A stretch of DNA of 64,000 nt. Source: Sulfitobacter faviae (GTDB lineage Bacteria; Pseudomonadota; Alphaproteobacteria; Rhodobacterales; Rhodobacteraceae). Position numbers and translations under genes: made by a program. The stretch lies in NCBI RefSeq assembly GCF_029870955.1, contig NZ_PGFQ01000001.1:1736001-1800000 (forward strand). Reading direction: 5' to 3'. Positions 48,185-57,882 of this stretch are shown here, in pieces. Within the stretch, counting starts at the first letter, position 1; each line of letters opens with the position of its first letter. A model generated the notes under the pieces. It saw nothing but the letters and a program-made list of their open reading frames with translations, searched no databases and was not told the DNA's origin.

Positions 48185-48221
48185 CCCTGCGCAGACGAAA
48201 CGCCGATACTGGACCTGAGAC

Positions 48222-48878
48222 TTGATTTTCAAACGCCGCGATCCGAAACCGACCCTGCGCGCGCTGGCCGAGTTTCTGTGGCCGCGCGGTGGTTGGACGC
48301 GTGCGTTTCACTATGTCAAACACCGCATGCGGCGGCTGCCCGACAGCCCCGAGCGCATCGCGCGCGGCATCTGGGCCGGGGTCTTTACCACCTTCACGCC
48401 CTTCTATGGCCTGCATTTTATCGTGGCCGCGTTGATCGGGCGGGTGATGCGGGCCAATATCCTTGCTGCGCTGATGGCGACTTTCTTTGGCAATCCGCTG
48501 ACCTATGTGCCCATCGGCATCGCGGCCCTGCAAACCGGGCATTGGATCCTTGGCGCGCCTGTGGCGCCGACGGCGCATCGCTCTTTCGGGGGTAAGTTTC
48601 TCGACGCCGGGCGCGATCTGAAAGAGAATTTCGTCGCGATCTTTACCGATACCCAGATGGATTGGACCGGGCTGACGGTGTTCTTCCATCAGGTCTTCTA
48701 CCCCTATCTGATCGGGGGTATCCTGCCGGGGATGATCTGCGCCTCTATCGCCTATTACATTTCGGTCCCGGTGCTGCGCGCCTATCAAAAGCGGCGGCGC
48801 GGCATGATCAAAGCCAAGTTCGAGGCGCTCAAGCATAAGGCGGCGCAAAAGGCCGACGCCAAGCGCCACGCCGACTGA
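48222..48878 (+). CDS. DUF2062 membrane protein
   Basis: 218-residue membrane protein of family DUF2062. The core motif is GIWAGVFTTFTPFYGLHFIVAALIG split near 47-71, with the conserved FFGNPLTYVPIGIAA near 88-102. Two to three hydrophobic segments and a basic C-terminal tail (QKRRRGMIKAKFEALKHKAA) follow. The start is a TTG at 48222. Function unknown; it follows rsh by 37 nt and is read in the same direction, ahead of pdxJ. Confidence 0.83.
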   Translation: MIFKRRDPKPTLRALAEFLWPRGGWTRAFHYVKHRMRRLPDSPERIARGIWAGVFTTFTPFYGLHFIVAALIGRVMRANILAALMATFFGNPLTYVPIGIAALQTGHWILGAPVAPTAHRSFGGKFLDAGRDLKENFVAIFTDTQMDWTGLTVFFHQVFYPYLIGGILPGMICASIAYYISVPVLRAYQKRRRGMIKAKFEALKHKAAQKADAKRHAD

Positions 48879-48978
48879 TCCTGTCGCACCATCAATTTTC
48901 GGGAAAAACCGCTTCTCCCTATGGGGTTGGCGAAAGTTCCGACCTATGGTCGGGGCAAGTGATGCAAGGGGAATCGAG

Positions 48979-49731
48979 ATGGCGGATCAACCAAAGCTGA
49001 GATTGGGCGTGAACATTGACCATGTGGCGACGGTGCGCAACGCACGGGGCGGCGCCTATCCCGACCCGCTGCGCGCGGCCAAGATCGCGGAAAAGGCCGG
49101 GGCCGATGGCATCACCGCGCATCTGCGCGAAGACCGGCGGCATATCTCGGATGCCGATATCGAAGGTTTGATGGAGGTGCTGTCGGTCCCGCTCAACTTC
49201 GAGATGGCCGCGACGGATGAGATGCAAAAGATCGCCCTGCGCCACAAGCCCCACGCGGTCTGCATCGTGCCTGAAAAGCGCGAAGAGCGGACCACCGAAG
49301 GCGGGCTGGAAGTCGCGCGGGAAGAGAACAAATTGGCCCATTTCATCGCGCCCCTGCGCGAGGCGGGCAGCAGGGTGTCGATCTTCATCGCAGCCGAGCG
49401 CGCGCAGATCGAAGCCGCCAACCGCATCGGCGCAGAGGTGATCGAATTGCACACCGGTGCCTATTGCGATGCCTTCGCCGAGGGCCGTTGGGATGAGGCG
49501 GATGCCGAACTCAACAAGCTGCGCGAGATGTCGCGTTTCGCCGACTCTCTCGGGCTTGAGGTGCACGCGGGCCACGGGCTGACCTATGACACCGTCACCC
49601 CGATCGCCGCTTTCCCCGAGGTGCGGGAACTTAACATCGGGCACTTCCTGATTGGAGAGGCGATCTTCCTCGGGTTGGAACCCGCGATTGCCGAGATGCG
49701 CCGCCTGATGGATGAGGCCCGCGAGGGCTGA
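48979..49731 (+). CDS. pdxJ: pyridoxine 5'-phosphate synthase
   Basis: Closes the ring of vitamin B6 from deoxyxylulose 5-phosphate and 3-amino-2-oxopropyl phosphate. 250 residues, standard size. Landmarks: LRLGVNIDHVATVRNARGG at 7-25, ADGITAHLREDRRHI near 44, ELHTGAYCDAF near 155, and HAGHGLTYDTV near 195 with NIGHFLIGEA near 215. GGGGAA lies before ATG 48979; an upstream in-frame ATG at 48946 adds 11 residues without family support. Confidence 0.96.
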   Translation: MADQPKLRLGVNIDHVATVRNARGGAYPDPLRAAKIAEKAGADGITAHLREDRRHISDADIEGLMEVLSVPLNFEMAATDEMQKIALRHKPHAVCIVPEKREERTTEGGLEVAREENKLAHFIAPLREAGSRVSIFIAAERAQIEAANRIGAEVIELHTGAYCDAFAEGRWDEADAELNKLREMSRFADSLGLEVHAGHGLTYDTVTPIAAFPEVRELNIGHFLIGEAIFLGLEPAIAEMRRLMDEAREG

Positions 49732-49844
49732 GCCCGCCGCCCGCCGGTGGCGGAAAATCTCTCAAAGCGTGCCTCCCTCCGGACCTAAAGCGGCCTTGGC
49801 CGCGTTGGGCCGCCAGACTGGTTAACAAACCTAAGGAGGCACCA

Positions 49845-50288
49845 ATGAGCGACCATATCGACACGCTGAAGAAACTGCACACCCGCCTGATCGACAGCCG
49901 CGACGGCTATCGTGAATCCCGCAAGCAGGTCTCGGACGAAGCGGCTTTTGTCGGCTTCTTCGACCAGCGCATCGCGGAACGTGAGAAGTTCCACACAGAA
50001 CTGCACCGCCAGCTTGGCGTCGACGGCGTGGATGTATCCGAAGAAGGCTCTGCCGCCGCATCGGCTCACCGCGGTTGGCTGAAGCTGCGCGACGCAGTGA
50101 CCGGCGACAACGAAGCTGTCTATGACGAGATCATCAACGGCGAATCCGCATTGGTCGAAAACTACGACGATGCGATCAAAGCCACTGCTGGCCGCCCCGG
50201 CTATGAGTTCCTGACCGAACAGCGCGCCGCCGTTCAGCGCGCCATCGACGAGGCGAAAGCCGAGAAGGCGCGCCACGTCGCAGCCTAA
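49845..50288 (+). CDS. PA2169/DUF2383 four-helix-bundle protein
   Basis: 147-residue soluble protein of the ferritin-like DUF2383 (PA2169) family. It is mostly helical with charged repeats: LKKLHTRLIDSRDGYRESRK, a middle helix AHRGWLKLRDAVTGDNEAVY, and ERGESALVENYDDAIKAT-like NGESALVENYDDAIKATAGR. Family members are stress- or stationary-phase proteins of unknown activity. A strong AAGGAGG lies before the ATG, and a terminator follows, so it is probably a short single-gene unit inserted between pdxJ and acpS. Confidence 0.8.
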   Translation: MSDHIDTLKKLHTRLIDSRDGYRESRKQVSDEAAFVGFFDQRIAEREKFHTELHRQLGVDGVDVSEEGSAAASAHRGWLKLRDAVTGDNEAVYDEIINGESALVENYDDAIKATAGRPGYEFLTEQRAAVQRAIDEAKAEKARHVAA

Positions 50289-50311
50289 GCGCCGCGCCTT
50301 GTGGTAGGTTC

Positions 50312-50343
50312 AACGCCGTCCCGTTCCTGCGGGGCGGCGTTTT
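50312..50343 (+). terminator. Rho-independent terminator after the DUF2383 gene
   Basis: AACGCCG(T)CCCG, loop TTCCTG, CGGG(G)CGGCGTT, ending in four T residues, 24 nt after the stop. It separates this gene from acpS. Confidence 0.85.
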
Positions 50344-50435
50344 CGCGTCGGATTGCCGCTTTTCCTCGCTTTCGCCGCGTGATCTATTGAGGGCAAAGGG
50401 CCATCGGCCCCGTCACGCGGCAAGAATGGCACTCA

Positions 50436-50840
50436 ATGATCCTCGGCATCGGCACTGATCTGGCAAATATCGAGCGTATCCAAGGCACGCTCGACCGTTT
50501 TGGCGACCGGTTTCGCAACCGGGTGTTCACCGAGGTGGAGCAACGCAAGGCCGAGCGCCGCCATGATGTGGCGGGCACCTATGCCAAACGCTGGGCTGCG
50601 AAAGAGGCATGTTCAAAGGCGCTTGGCACCGGGCTGCGCATGGGCATCGCTTGGCGCGACATGGCGGTGAGCAATCTGCGCAGCGGTCAGCCGGTGATGG
50701 AGGTCACGGGCTGGGCCGCGGACCGTCTCGCCGCGATGACCCCGCCGGGGCATGAGGCGATCATCCATGTCACCCTGACCGACGATCACCCTTGGGCGCA
50801 GGCTTTCGTGGTGATCGAAGCGCGCCCTCTTGCCGATTAG
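50436..50840 (+). CDS. acpS: holo-[acyl-carrier-protein] synthase
   Basis: Attaches 4'-phosphopantetheine to acyl carrier protein. 134 residues. The magnesium-binding Asp is in [15 protein letters not shown] near 2-16 and the second motif [15 protein letters not shown] near 53-67 carries the Glu and Lys; [19 protein letters not shown] closes the protein. Member of the conserved alphaproteobacterial order pdxJ-acpS-lepB-rnc-era-recO. Confidence 0.96.
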   Translation: MILGIGTDLANIERIQGTLDRFGDRFRNRVFTEVEQRKAERRHDVAGTYAKRWAAKEACSKALGTGLRMGIAWRDMAVSNLRSGQPVMEVTGWAADRLAAMTPPGHEAIIHVTLTDDHPWAQAFVVIEARPLAD

Positions 50841-50971
50841 GCTGCATAGACTGGCGCACCCCGCCGTTTCGCGTCATATGCACGCGGGGCAGGCCGATCC
50901 GGCCCCGCGTCACTTGACTTGGCCCGCACGGCCCCGCATGTAACCCCAAACCTATATGTCAGGAGCGCCGC

Positions 50972-51807
50972 ATGGCCGCTAAGGAAAAAACCGGCAACGC
51001 CTTTGTCGAAACCATCAAGACAATCTTTTGGGCGCTGCTGATCGCCGGTGTCTTTCGGACCCTGTTCTTCCAGCCCTTCTGGATCCCCTCAGGCTCCATG
51101 AAAGAGACGCTGCTGATCGGTGATTTCCTCTTCGTGAACAAGATGGCCTACGGCTATTCCTACGCCTCTTGCCCCAGCCTGATGCTGCCCGGTGTCGGGA
51201 TCGAGATTGACGCCAAGGATGTCTGCGGAGTCTTTGATGGGGATAACGAGCGCCTCTTCGGTTCTGAGCCTGAGCGCGGCGATGTGGTCGTCTTCCGTCA
51301 CCCTGTCTCGGGCCGCGACTATATCAAGCGCCTGATTGGCCTGCCGGGGGACAAGGTGCAGATCAAAAACGGTGTCATCAGCCTGAACGGCACCCCGGTC
51401 GAGGTCGAAGATGCCGGCACGTTTGAAGAGGTCATGGCCCCCAAGGCCCGCAACAACTGCGCCCGCGCTGCGAAAACGGCCCCGTGGGCCAAGGGGCGAC
51501 CTGCGAAAAGAGCCGCCAGATCGAAACCCTGCCCAATGGCGTGTCCTACCCGACCCTGAACATCACCAATCAGCAGTCGGACAACACAGGCGTCTATACC
51601 GTGCCCGAGGGGCATTACTTCTTCATGGGCGACAACCGCGACAACTCTGCCGACAGCCGTCTGGCGCAGCGCGCCGGGGGCGTGGGTTTCGTGCCGTTCG
51701 AAAACCTCATTGGCCGCGCGGATCGCATCATGTTCAGCTCTGCCGGGCGTTCGATGCTGTTCTTCTGGACATGGCGCGGCGACCGCTTCTTTGAAGCTGT
51801 CAGATGA
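50972..51807 (+). CDS. lepB: signal peptidase I, one frameshift
   Basis: Membrane endopeptidase that removes signal peptides. About 278 residues after repair. An N-terminal membrane helix ([17 protein letters not shown]) precedes the catalytic serine in [16 protein letters not shown] near 38 and the catalytic lysine in [15 protein letters not shown] near 115; the signature [11 protein letters not shown] lies near 232. The frame is lost at CCCCC 51438-51442: one more C restores [20 protein letters not shown]. Stop overlaps rnc (ATGA). An essential gene with a frameshift is strong evidence for sequencing error. Confidence 0.93.
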
Positions 51808-52490
51808 AGCTGAGCGGAGACCTCAAAGCCTTCGAGACGCGGATTGGCCATCACTTTGCCAAGCCGGAGCTGCTGGTGCGCGCGGTGACGCACGCCTCCA
51901 TGTCCTCGGCCAACCGCGACGACAACCAGCGGTTGGAGTTTCTGGGCGACCGGGTGCTGGGCCTTGTCATGGCCGAAGCGCTGCTGGCGCTTGATCCCGG
52001 CGCCAGCGAAGGCCAGTTGGCCCCCCGTTTCAACGCATTGGTACGCAAGGAAACCTGCGCCGATGTGGCGCGTGAGATTGATCTGGGCAAGGTGCTCAAG
52101 CTCGGTCGGTCCGAGATGATCTCGGGCGGGCGGCGCAAACAGGCGCTTTTGGGCGATGCGATCGAGGCGGTGATCGCCGCGGTCTATCTCGACGGTGGTT
52201 TTGACGCTGCCAAAGACCTCGTGCTGCGGCTCTGGGGTGACCGCCTTAAAACCGTCAAGGAAGACGCGCGCGACGCCAAGACGGCGCTGCAGGAATGGGC
52301 GCAGGCGCGCGGGCTGAACCCGCCGCGCTATGTGCAGACCGGGCGCAGCGGCCCGGATCACGCGCCCGTCTTTACCATTACCGCGCGGTTGGACAACGGG
52401 GCCGAGGCCGCCGCCACCGCGCCGTCGAAACGCGCCGCCGAACAGGCGGCCGCCAGCACGCTGCTGCGGCAATTGGAGAGCAATACATGA
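51804..52490 (+). CDS. rnc: ribonuclease III
   Basis: Cleaves double-stranded RNA in rRNA and mRNA processing. 228 residues. The nuclease signature [20 protein letters not shown] with its acidic residues is near 43-62, [20 protein letters not shown] near 110 carries the second acidic pair, and the dsRBD follows ([34 protein letters not shown]). Overlaps lepB and era by ATGA on both sides. Confidence 0.97.
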   Translation: MKLSGDLKAFETRIGHHFAKPELLVRAVTHASMSSANRDDNQRLEFLGDRVLGLVMAEALLALDPGASEGQLAPRFNALVRKETCADVAREIDLGKVLKLGRSEMISGGRRKQALLGDAIEAVIAAVYLDGGFDAAKDLVLRLWGDRLKTVKEDARDAKTALQEWAQARGLNPPRYVQTGRSGPDHAPVFTITARLDNGAEAAATAPSKRAAEQAAASTLLRQLESNT

Positions 52491-53395
52491 CCACCCGTGC
52501 CGGATTCGTCGCCCTGATCGGAGAGCCCAACGCGGGCAAATCCACCCTGCTGAACCGCATGGTCGGGGCCAAGGTCTCGATCGTGACACATAAGGTCCAG
52601 ACCACCCGCGCCCGCATCCGCGGCGTGGCGATGGAGGGCGATGCGCAACTGGTCTTCGTCGACACGCCGGGCCTCTTCCAGCCGCGCCGTAGGCTGGACC
52701 GCGCCATGGTCGCCGCCGCTTGGGGCGGGGCCGCGGATGCCGACGTGATCGTGCTGCTGATCGAGGCGCACCGCGGCGTGACCGAGGGCGTGGAGCGCAT
52801 CCTCGAAGAGCTCGGCAACATCGCCAAAGGCCGCCGCGTGGCGCTGGCGATCAACAAGATCGACCGCGTCGAGGCGCCGGTGCTGCTGGGGCTGGCCGAG
52901 AAGATGAACGAGCGGTTTGAGTTTGCCGAAACCTTCATGATCTCCGCCGAGCGCGGTCACGGCACCGATACCCTGCGCGAATGGCTGGCGGGCGAGGTGC
53001 CGGAAGGCCCGTGGCTCTACCCCGAAGACCAGATCGCCGACCTGCCGATGCGCAACATCGCCGCTGAGATCACGCGCGAGAAACTGACCCTGCGCCTACA
53101 TCAGGAACTGCCCTACCAGCTCACCGTCGAGACCGAGAACTGGGAAGAGCGCAAGGACGGCTCGGCCCGGATCGACCAGCTGGTCTATGTCGTTCGCGAC
53201 GGCCACAAGGGCATCGTGCTGGGCAACAAAGGCGAGACGATCAAGGCCGTGGGCAAGGCCGCCCGAGAGGAACTCGAAGAGTTCCTCGGCCGCAAGGTGC
53301 ATCTGTTCCTGCAGGTGAAAGTCCGCGCCAATTGGCTGGAAGAGGCCGAGCGCTATTCCGAGATGGGCCTGGATTTCAAAGATGGCAATGACTGA
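52487..53395 (+). CDS. era: GTPase Era
   Basis: Ribosome-associated GTPase for 16S rRNA maturation. 302 residues. G motifs: [16 protein letters not shown] (G1) at 12-27, TTRARIRG (G2), VDTPGLF (G3) near 58, NKID (G4) near 123, and ISAERGHG (G5). The C-terminal KH domain holds [20 protein letters not shown] near 245. Starts on the rnc stop codon. Confidence 0.97.
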   Translation: MTTRAGFVALIGEPNAGKSTLLNRMVGAKVSIVTHKVQTTRARIRGVAMEGDAQLVFVDTPGLFQPRRRLDRAMVAAAWGGAADADVIVLLIEAHRGVTEGVERILEELGNIAKGRRVALAINKIDRVEAPVLLGLAEKMNERFEFAETFMISAERGHGTDTLREWLAGEVPEGPWLYPEDQIADLPMRNIAAEITREKLTLRLHQELPYQLTVETENWEERKDGSARIDQLVYVVRDGHKGIVLGNKGETIKAVGKAAREELEEFLGRKVHLFLQVKVRANWLEEAERYSEMGLDFKDGND

Positions 53396-53410
53396 CGCCA
53401 AAGGTCTGCC

Positions 53411-53740
53411 ATGGCCCGCCTGACCGCGCGCTTCTGGGTCGATGCCTATCTCGCGCGGCTCAGGTTGCAGGACATCCCCGCTTTCGTGGTCGCCCATGGC
53501 GATGACACCGGCGGCGCGGTGCTGGTGAAGCTGGCAACGCTCGATGGCCGCGCGGTGCTGTTCCAGCGTTCTTTCGATCTGATGAGCGGCGCGCGTAAGT
53601 GGGTCGAACTGGCCGCGGGCGACGAACCTGAGGTCGATGCCACCGTTACCCGCCAACGCAGCTTCGATCCCGACCTCTGGGTGATCGAGGTCGAGGACCG
53701 CGCCGGGCGGCACCTTCTGGACGAACCGGGGCTCGCCTGA
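53411..53740 (+). CDS. DUF1491 family protein
   Basis: 109-residue soluble protein of the alphaproteobacterial DUF1491 family. It opens [20 protein letters not shown] and continues with [19 protein letters not shown] and [17 protein letters not shown]. Function unknown; it is consistently placed between era and recO, and its TGA overlaps the recO ATG, so it is co-translated with recombination repair protein RecO. Confidence 0.9.
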   Translation: MARLTARFWVDAYLARLRLQDIPAFVVAHGDDTGGAVLVKLATLDGRAVLFQRSFDLMSGARKWVELAAGDEPEVDATVTRQRSFDPDLWVIEVEDRAGRHLLDEPGLA

Positions 53741-54462
53741 TGGAATGGCGCGATCAGGGCATCCTGCTGAGCGCGCGGCGACATGGCGAGACCTCCGCCA
53801 TCATTGAGGTCTTCACCCCCGCCCAAGGCCGCCACGCTGGCATCGTCCGCGGCGGCACCAGCCGCAAGATCGCCCCCAGTCTGCAACCCGGCGCGCAGCT
53901 TGACGTGGCATGGCGCGCGCGGCTGGAGGACCACATCGGCGCCTTCACCGTCGAGCCTTTGCGCAGCCGTGCCGCCGTGGCAATGCAGGACCGTCTGGCA
54001 CTGGCGGGGCTGAACGCGGTCACCGCGCTCTTGGCCTTTTGCCTGCCCGAACGCGAGCCGCATCCGGCGCTTTATCGGCGCACCGAGGCGCTGTTGGATA
54101 TGCTGGGGCAGGGCGATGTCTGGCCGCTGGCCTACCTCAAGTGGGAGCTGCGCCTTTTGGAGGAAATGGGCTATGCGCTCGACCTCGACGCCTGCGCGGT
54201 GACGGGGGCGACCGAGGGGCTGATCTATGTCTCTCCCAAGACCGGGCGCGCGGTCTCGGCCAAGGGGGCGGGGGAGTGGGCGGATCGGCTCTTGCCCCTG
54301 CCGCCCGTGCTGCGCGGCGGGGCGGGCAATGATGCTGAGGTGGCGCAGGGGCTGCGGACGACGGGGCATTTCCTGACCGTGCATCTGGCGCGGGACTTGG
54401 GCGGCAAACCCCTGCCGGAAGCCCGCGCGCGCTTTGTCGAGGCCTTTAGTCGGCGGCTTTGA
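53740..54462 (+). CDS. recO: DNA repair protein RecO
   Basis: Helps RecA loading in RecF-pathway recombination. 240 residues. The N-terminal OB domain reads [20 protein letters not shown] with [19 protein letters not shown], typical of RecO, then a helical C-terminal part ([20 protein letters not shown]). The zinc cysteine cluster of E. coli RecO-like proteins is not fully present, as in many alphaproteobacteria. The 3' end overlaps the convergent META gene by 17 nt. Confidence 0.94.
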   Translation: MEWRDQGILLSARRHGETSAIIEVFTPAQGRHAGIVRGGTSRKIAPSLQPGAQLDVAWRARLEDHIGAFTVEPLRSRAAVAMQDRLALAGLNAVTALLAFCLPEREPHPALYRRTEALLDMLGQGDVWPLAYLKWELRLLEEMGYALDLDACAVTGATEGLIYVSPKTGRAVSAKGAGEWADRLLPLPPVLRGGAGNDAEVAQGLRTTGHFLTVHLARDLGGKPLPEARARFVEAFSRRL

Positions 54463-54838
54463 AAACCAGACGTTCGCCGCTGTCGTCCGACAAGATCATC
54501 GTGTCGCCCAGCACGTCTGAAATGGTCACCTCTGTCAGCGCATCGAGGAACGCCGTCTCGCCCGCAAGGTCGGGGCAGGCGCGGCGGGTGACGGCGATAT
54601 GGCCGGTGTCGAACCACGGGTAGGGCACCGTCATCGCGGCGCTATAGGCGTTGCAGGGGGCCAGCCCGGCGATCTTGCCGGTCTCGGGGAAGGTCAGGGT
54701 CGCGCGGGCATCGAAGGGCTTGCCGTCCAACTTCACCAGATGCCATGTCTTGTCGCCCGCGCCATAGGCACGGACGGTTTCATCGCCTTGGCATTGCGGC
54801 AGGGCGCTGAGGGCGGCGAGGATCAGAAAGCTGCGCAT
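54446..54838 (-). CDS. META (HslJ-like) domain lipoprotein or secreted protein
   Basis: 130-residue exported protein. The signal region [19 protein letters not shown] could end in a lipobox (ALPQC) or a normal cleavage site. A META/HslJ-like domain follows with [19 protein letters not shown] and the core [20 protein letters not shown], where the Cys-Asn pair is typical of META proteins, then [20 protein letters not shown]. HslJ is linked to heat-shock and novobiocin resistance in E. coli; the role here is unknown. Confidence 0.82.
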   Translation of the reverse strand: MRSFLILAALSALPQCQGDETVRAYGAGDKTWHLVKLDGKPFDARATLTFPETGKIAGLAPCNAYSAAMTVPYPWFDTGHIAVTRRACPDLAGETAFLDALTEVTISDVLGDTMILSDDSGERLVFKAAD

Positions 54839-54905
54839 GGGCTGTCCTTTGGAGTGAAGCGCCGCCTATGTCCCTGACATCGGCAGCGCTTGCAACCCCG
54901 GCAGA

Positions 54906-56588
54906 TCAGCCCAGAAGGCGGCGGGCAATAACCTGCGCCTGAATCTCGGCGGCGCCCTCAAAAATGTTGAGGATCCGCGCGTCGCAAAGCACCCGGCTGA
55001 TCTTGTACTCCAGAGCAAAACCGTTGCCGCCGTGGATTTGCAAGCCGTTGTCGGCCGCCGCCCATGCGACCCGTGCGCCCAGCAGTTTGGCCATGCCCGC
55101 CTCTACGTCGCAGCGGCGGCCGGCGTCCTTCTCGAAGGCGCTGTAATAGGTCAGCTGCCGCGCCACCATCAGCTCAACCGCCATCATCGCCAGCTTGCCT
55201 GAGACGCGGGGGAAGTTGATCAGTGCCTTGCCGAATTGCTTGCGGTCTTGGGCGTATTGCATCGAGATATCCAGCGCCGATTGCGCCACGCCGATGGCGC
55301 GGGCGGCGGTCTGGATGCGGGCGCTCTCGAAGGTCTCCATCAGCTGTTTAAAGCCGCGCCCCTCTTCGCCGCCGAGAAGGTTCTCGCCCTTCACCTCGAA
55401 ACCGTCGAAACCCAGTTCGTATTCCTTCATCCCACGATAGCCCAGCACCTCGATCTCACCGCCAGTCATGCCGGGGGTGGGGAAGGGGTTGGCATCATCG
55501 CCGGGCGTTTTCTCGGCGAGGAACATCGACAACCCGCGGTGATCGCTGGTTTCGGGATCGGTGCGCGCCAGCAGGGTCATCACATGGGTGCGCGCGGCAT
55601 GGGTGATCCATGTCTTGTTGCCGGTCACCTTGTAGTCGTCCCCGTCCTTGACCGCACGGGTGCGCAGACTGCCGAGGTCGGAGCCGGTGTTCGGCTCGGT
55701 AAAGACCGCCGTGGGCAGGGTCTCGGCGCTGGCGATGCGGGGCAGCCATTTCTCTTTCTGCGCCTCGGTGCCGCCGCAGAGGATCAGTTCGGCGGCAATT
55801 TCCGAGCGGGTGCCGAGCGAGCCGACCCCGATGTAGCCGCGCGACAGCTCTTCGCTGACCACGCACATCGACGCTTTGGTCAGGCCCAGCCCGCCGTATT
55901 CTTCGGGGATGGTCAGGCCGAAGACGCCCATCTCGGCCAGTTCCTCGATCACCTCCATCGGGATCAGCTCATCCTTGAGGTGCCAGTCATGGGCGTGCGG
56001 CTCGACCTTTTCCACCGCGTAGCGGCGGAACTGATCGCGGATCATTTCAAGCTCTTCGTCCAGTCCGCTGACGCCGAATGTCACATCGGCGTTGCGTTCC
56101 TGCATCAGTTCAACCAGACGGCTGCGCGCGGCTTGGGTGTTGCCCGCGCGGGTCAGACTGGTGATCGCAGGATCGTCGAGCGCGGCCTCATCCTCGGCGC
56201 TCAGCCCCAGATCTTGCAGGCGCAGCATCTCCCCTTGGTTCATCTGGATGCCGCCGCGGATCTGGCAGAGGTATTCGCCAAAGGCGATCTGGTGCAGCAG
56301 TTGCTCCACCTCGCCAAAGCGCCCCTCACTTTGCAGCCGCTCGGCCCAAAGCTGCATCTGACGCAGGGCTTGGACATAGGTGGCGAGCCAAGCAAGCCCG
56401 TGGGCGGCGGTCTGGTTAGCCTCGATCAGCTTGGCCGACACGCGGTCGCCATCGCTCACCTGCGCGCGGACCGCGGCGGTGGCGGTTTCGAGCAACTGGT
56501 CGAGCGGCAGCAGGGCCGCGCCGGTCTGCCCGATCAGATCGTCGAGAATTACGCGATGCATCGTCATGTCCTGACCGTCATGTGCCAT
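54906..56588 (-). CDS. mcd: acyl-CoA dehydrogenase, methylsuccinyl-CoA dehydrogenase type
   Basis: Likely oxidises (2S)-methylsuccinyl-CoA to mesaconyl-CoA in the ethylmalonyl-CoA pathway. About 560 residues: a roughly 165-residue N-terminal extension before the acyl-CoA dehydrogenase core, a layout shared with Mcd and not with ordinary acyl-CoA dehydrogenases of about 380 residues. Core landmarks: MGVFGLTIPEEYGGLGLTKA, AVFTEPNTGSDLGSLRTRAV, WITHAARTHVMTLLARTD, and QIHGGNGFALEYKISRVLCD, with the catalytic Glu region INIFEGAAEIQA-like NIFEGAAEIQAQVIARRLLG. AAAGGACAG precedes ATG 56588. Mcl1 of the same pathway is 7 kb away, which supports the call. An unrelated long-chain enzyme is the alternative. 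Confidence 0.8.
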   Translation of the reverse strand: MAHDGQDMTMHRVILDDLIGQTGAALLPLDQLLETATAAVRAQVSDGDRVSAKLIEANQTAAHGLAWLATYVQALRQMQLWAERLQSEGRFGEVEQLLHQIAFGEYLCQIRGGIQMNQGEMLRLQDLGLSAEDEAALDDPAITSLTRAGNTQAARSRLVELMQERNADVTFGVSGLDEELEMIRDQFRRYAVEKVEPHAHDWHLKDELIPMEVIEELAEMGVFGLTIPEEYGGLGLTKASMCVVSEELSRGYIGVGSLGTRSEIAAELILCGGTEAQKEKWLPRIASAETLPTAVFTEPNTGSDLGSLRTRAVKDGDDYKVTGNKTWITHAARTHVMTLLARTDPETSDHRGLSMFLAEKTPGDDANPFPTPGMTGGEIEVLGYRGMKEYELGFDGFEVKGENLLGGEEGRGFKQLMETFESARIQTAARAIGVAQSALDISMQYAQDRKQFGKALINFPRVSGKLAMMAVELMVARQLTYYSAFEKDAGRRCDVEAGMAKLLGARVAWAAADNGLQIHGGNGFALEYKISRVLCDARILNIFEGAAEIQAQVIARRLLG

Positions 56589-56624
56589 GGGCTGTCCTTT
56601 CTTGCTTGGGACAGGCATAGACCT

Positions 56625-56639
56625 TTCGCAGTCGCAGCA
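56625..56639 (-). promoter_or_regulatory. 15-bp motif upstream of mcd, repeated upstream of mcl1
   Basis: TTCGCAGTCGCAGCA on the plus strand, 37-51 nt before the mcd ATG; 14 of 15 bases recur upstream of mcl1. A related TTGCGCAGTCA lies further upstream, at 56679-56689. A shared operator is possible; regulator unknown. Confidence 0.45.
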
Positions 56640-56730
56640 CAACAAAGATACGTTTTGCTGCGGCATTTTGTTCTAATCTTGCGCAGTCATTTTTGACGTG
56701 CGGCCCCGGAGGAGGGTGCTATGTAACGGT

Positions 56731-57495
56731 ATGAACAGTATTTTCCCCTTTCTCACCCCGTTCGAATTTTATGCTGCACTTGCAATCGGTCTTTGCGGTG
56801 GCTTCGTCAAAGGCGTGGTGGGCTTTGCCCTGCCGCTGGTGCTGATTTCCGGTCTCACGACCTTCATGGCGCCCGATCTGGCATTGGCGGGGCTGATTTT
56901 GCCCACGGTGCTGGCCAATGCCTTCCAAGCGCTGCGGCAGGGGCCGCAGGCCGCGCTGCGGTCGATCAAGTTGTTTTGGGTGTTCCTGCTCTGCGGTGGC
57001 GTGATGCTGGTGCTCTCCGCCCAGATGGTGCGACTGGTGCCGGCGACCGTGATGCTGCTGATGATCGGCGTGCCGGTGGTGCTGTTTGCGCTGCTGCAAC
57101 TGTCGAAACATCAGTTTCATCTGGCCCAGCGGTCGACGAAGGTCGAGGCGCTGGTGGGCGGATTTGCCGGGGCCGTTGGGGGGATTTCCGGCATCTGGGG
57201 GCCGCCCACGGTGGCCTATCTCACCGCGCTCGGGACCGCGAAACATGATCAGATGCGGATCCAAGGGGTGATCTACGGGCTGGGCGCGGTGGCGCTTCTC
57301 GTCGCGCATATCGGCTCGGGCGTTCTGAACGCGCAGACCTGGCCCTTCTCGGCGCTGTTGATTCTACCGGTGATGCTGGGCGTTTGGCTCGGCAGCAAGG
57401 TGATGGACCGGGTCGATCCGGTGCTGTTTCGCAAGATGACTTTGGTGGTCTTGATGGTGGCGGGGTTGAACCTGATCCGGCGGGCGGTTTTTTAA
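56731..57495 (+). CDS. TSUP (TauE/SafE) family permease, second copy
   Basis: 254-residue inner-membrane protein with about eight helices. TSUP features: KGVVGFALPLVLISGLTTFM near 28-47 and GAVGGISGIWGPPTVAYLTA near 146-165, the two conserved glycine-rich hairpins of the family, and VMLGVWLGSKVMDRVDPVLF near 212. It may export an organic or sulfur anion. Unlike the copy near tpa, it lies far from the sulfonate genes, so a link to sulfite is unsupported. Start at 56731; an ATG at 56698 would give an Arg-rich leader. Confidence 0.85.
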   Translation: MNSIFPFLTPFEFYAALAIGLCGGFVKGVVGFALPLVLISGLTTFMAPDLALAGLILPTVLANAFQALRQGPQAALRSIKLFWVFLLCGGVMLVLSAQMVRLVPATVMLLMIGVPVVLFALLQLSKHQFHLAQRSTKVEALVGGFAGAVGGISGIWGPPTVAYLTALGTAKHDQMRIQGVIYGLGAVALLVAHIGSGVLNAQTWPFSALLILPVMLGVWLGSKVMDRVDPVLFRKMTLVVLMVAGLNLIRRAVF

Positions 57496-57685
57496 TCGGT
57501 TGAAGTTGCCCCCCCGGGGCCCGGAAACCAGCCGCAGGCGCCGGGCCATCGCTTGCACGCGGGAAGGCGATGACCCTCAGGAAACGATCGCGACGCATCG
57601 TATGCAGCTAGGCGCTAGCATTGTCCGATTTTGAGTAGGGTGGGTTTGCGCTCTCATCGCTTCTGCGAAGCGACTGCCGCGCAAC

Positions 57686-57706
57686 GCCTTTTGCTTTGCA
57701 AAAGGC
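57686..57706 (-). terminator. terminator-like hairpin after tRNA-Ala
   Basis: GCCTTTTGC, AAA/TTT loop, GCAAAAGGC, a perfect 9-bp stem directly beyond the tRNA 3' end on the minus strand. No T run follows outside the stem, so it may be an incomplete terminator or processing hairpin. Confidence 0.55.
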
Positions 57707-57707
57707 T

Positions 57708-57783
57708 TGGTGGAGCCTAGCGGGATCGAACCGCTGACCTCCTGCATGCCATGCAGGCGCTCTCCCAGCTGAGCTAAGGCCCC
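57708..57783 (-). tRNA. tRNA-Ala (anticodon GGC)
   Basis: 76 nt on the minus strand. Acceptor GGGGCCT pairs with AGGCTCC (the G-T pair allowed), D arm GCTCAGCTGGGAGAGC, anticodon stem CCTGC / GCAGG around loop ATGGCAT with anticodon GGC, variable AGGTC, T arm GCGGTTCGATCCCGC, and encoded 3' CCA. It reads GCC alanine codons, frequent in this GC-rich genome. Confidence 0.97.
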
Positions 57784-57825
57784 ATCGTGGATCGTGATCG
57801 TGTGATCCGGGTCGTTCTGTGGCGC

Positions 57826-57854
57826 TGTCTAGGCGCTGGCGGAGGCGGGATCAA
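57826..57854 (-). promoter_or_regulatory. candidate promoter of tRNA-Ala
   Basis: Minus strand TTGATC (57854-57849), 17-nt spacer, TAGACA (57831-57826), ending 42 nt before the tRNA 5' end. Confidence 0.5.
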
Positions 57855-57882
57855 GCGGAAAATTGACCCCGCCGCCGATTAA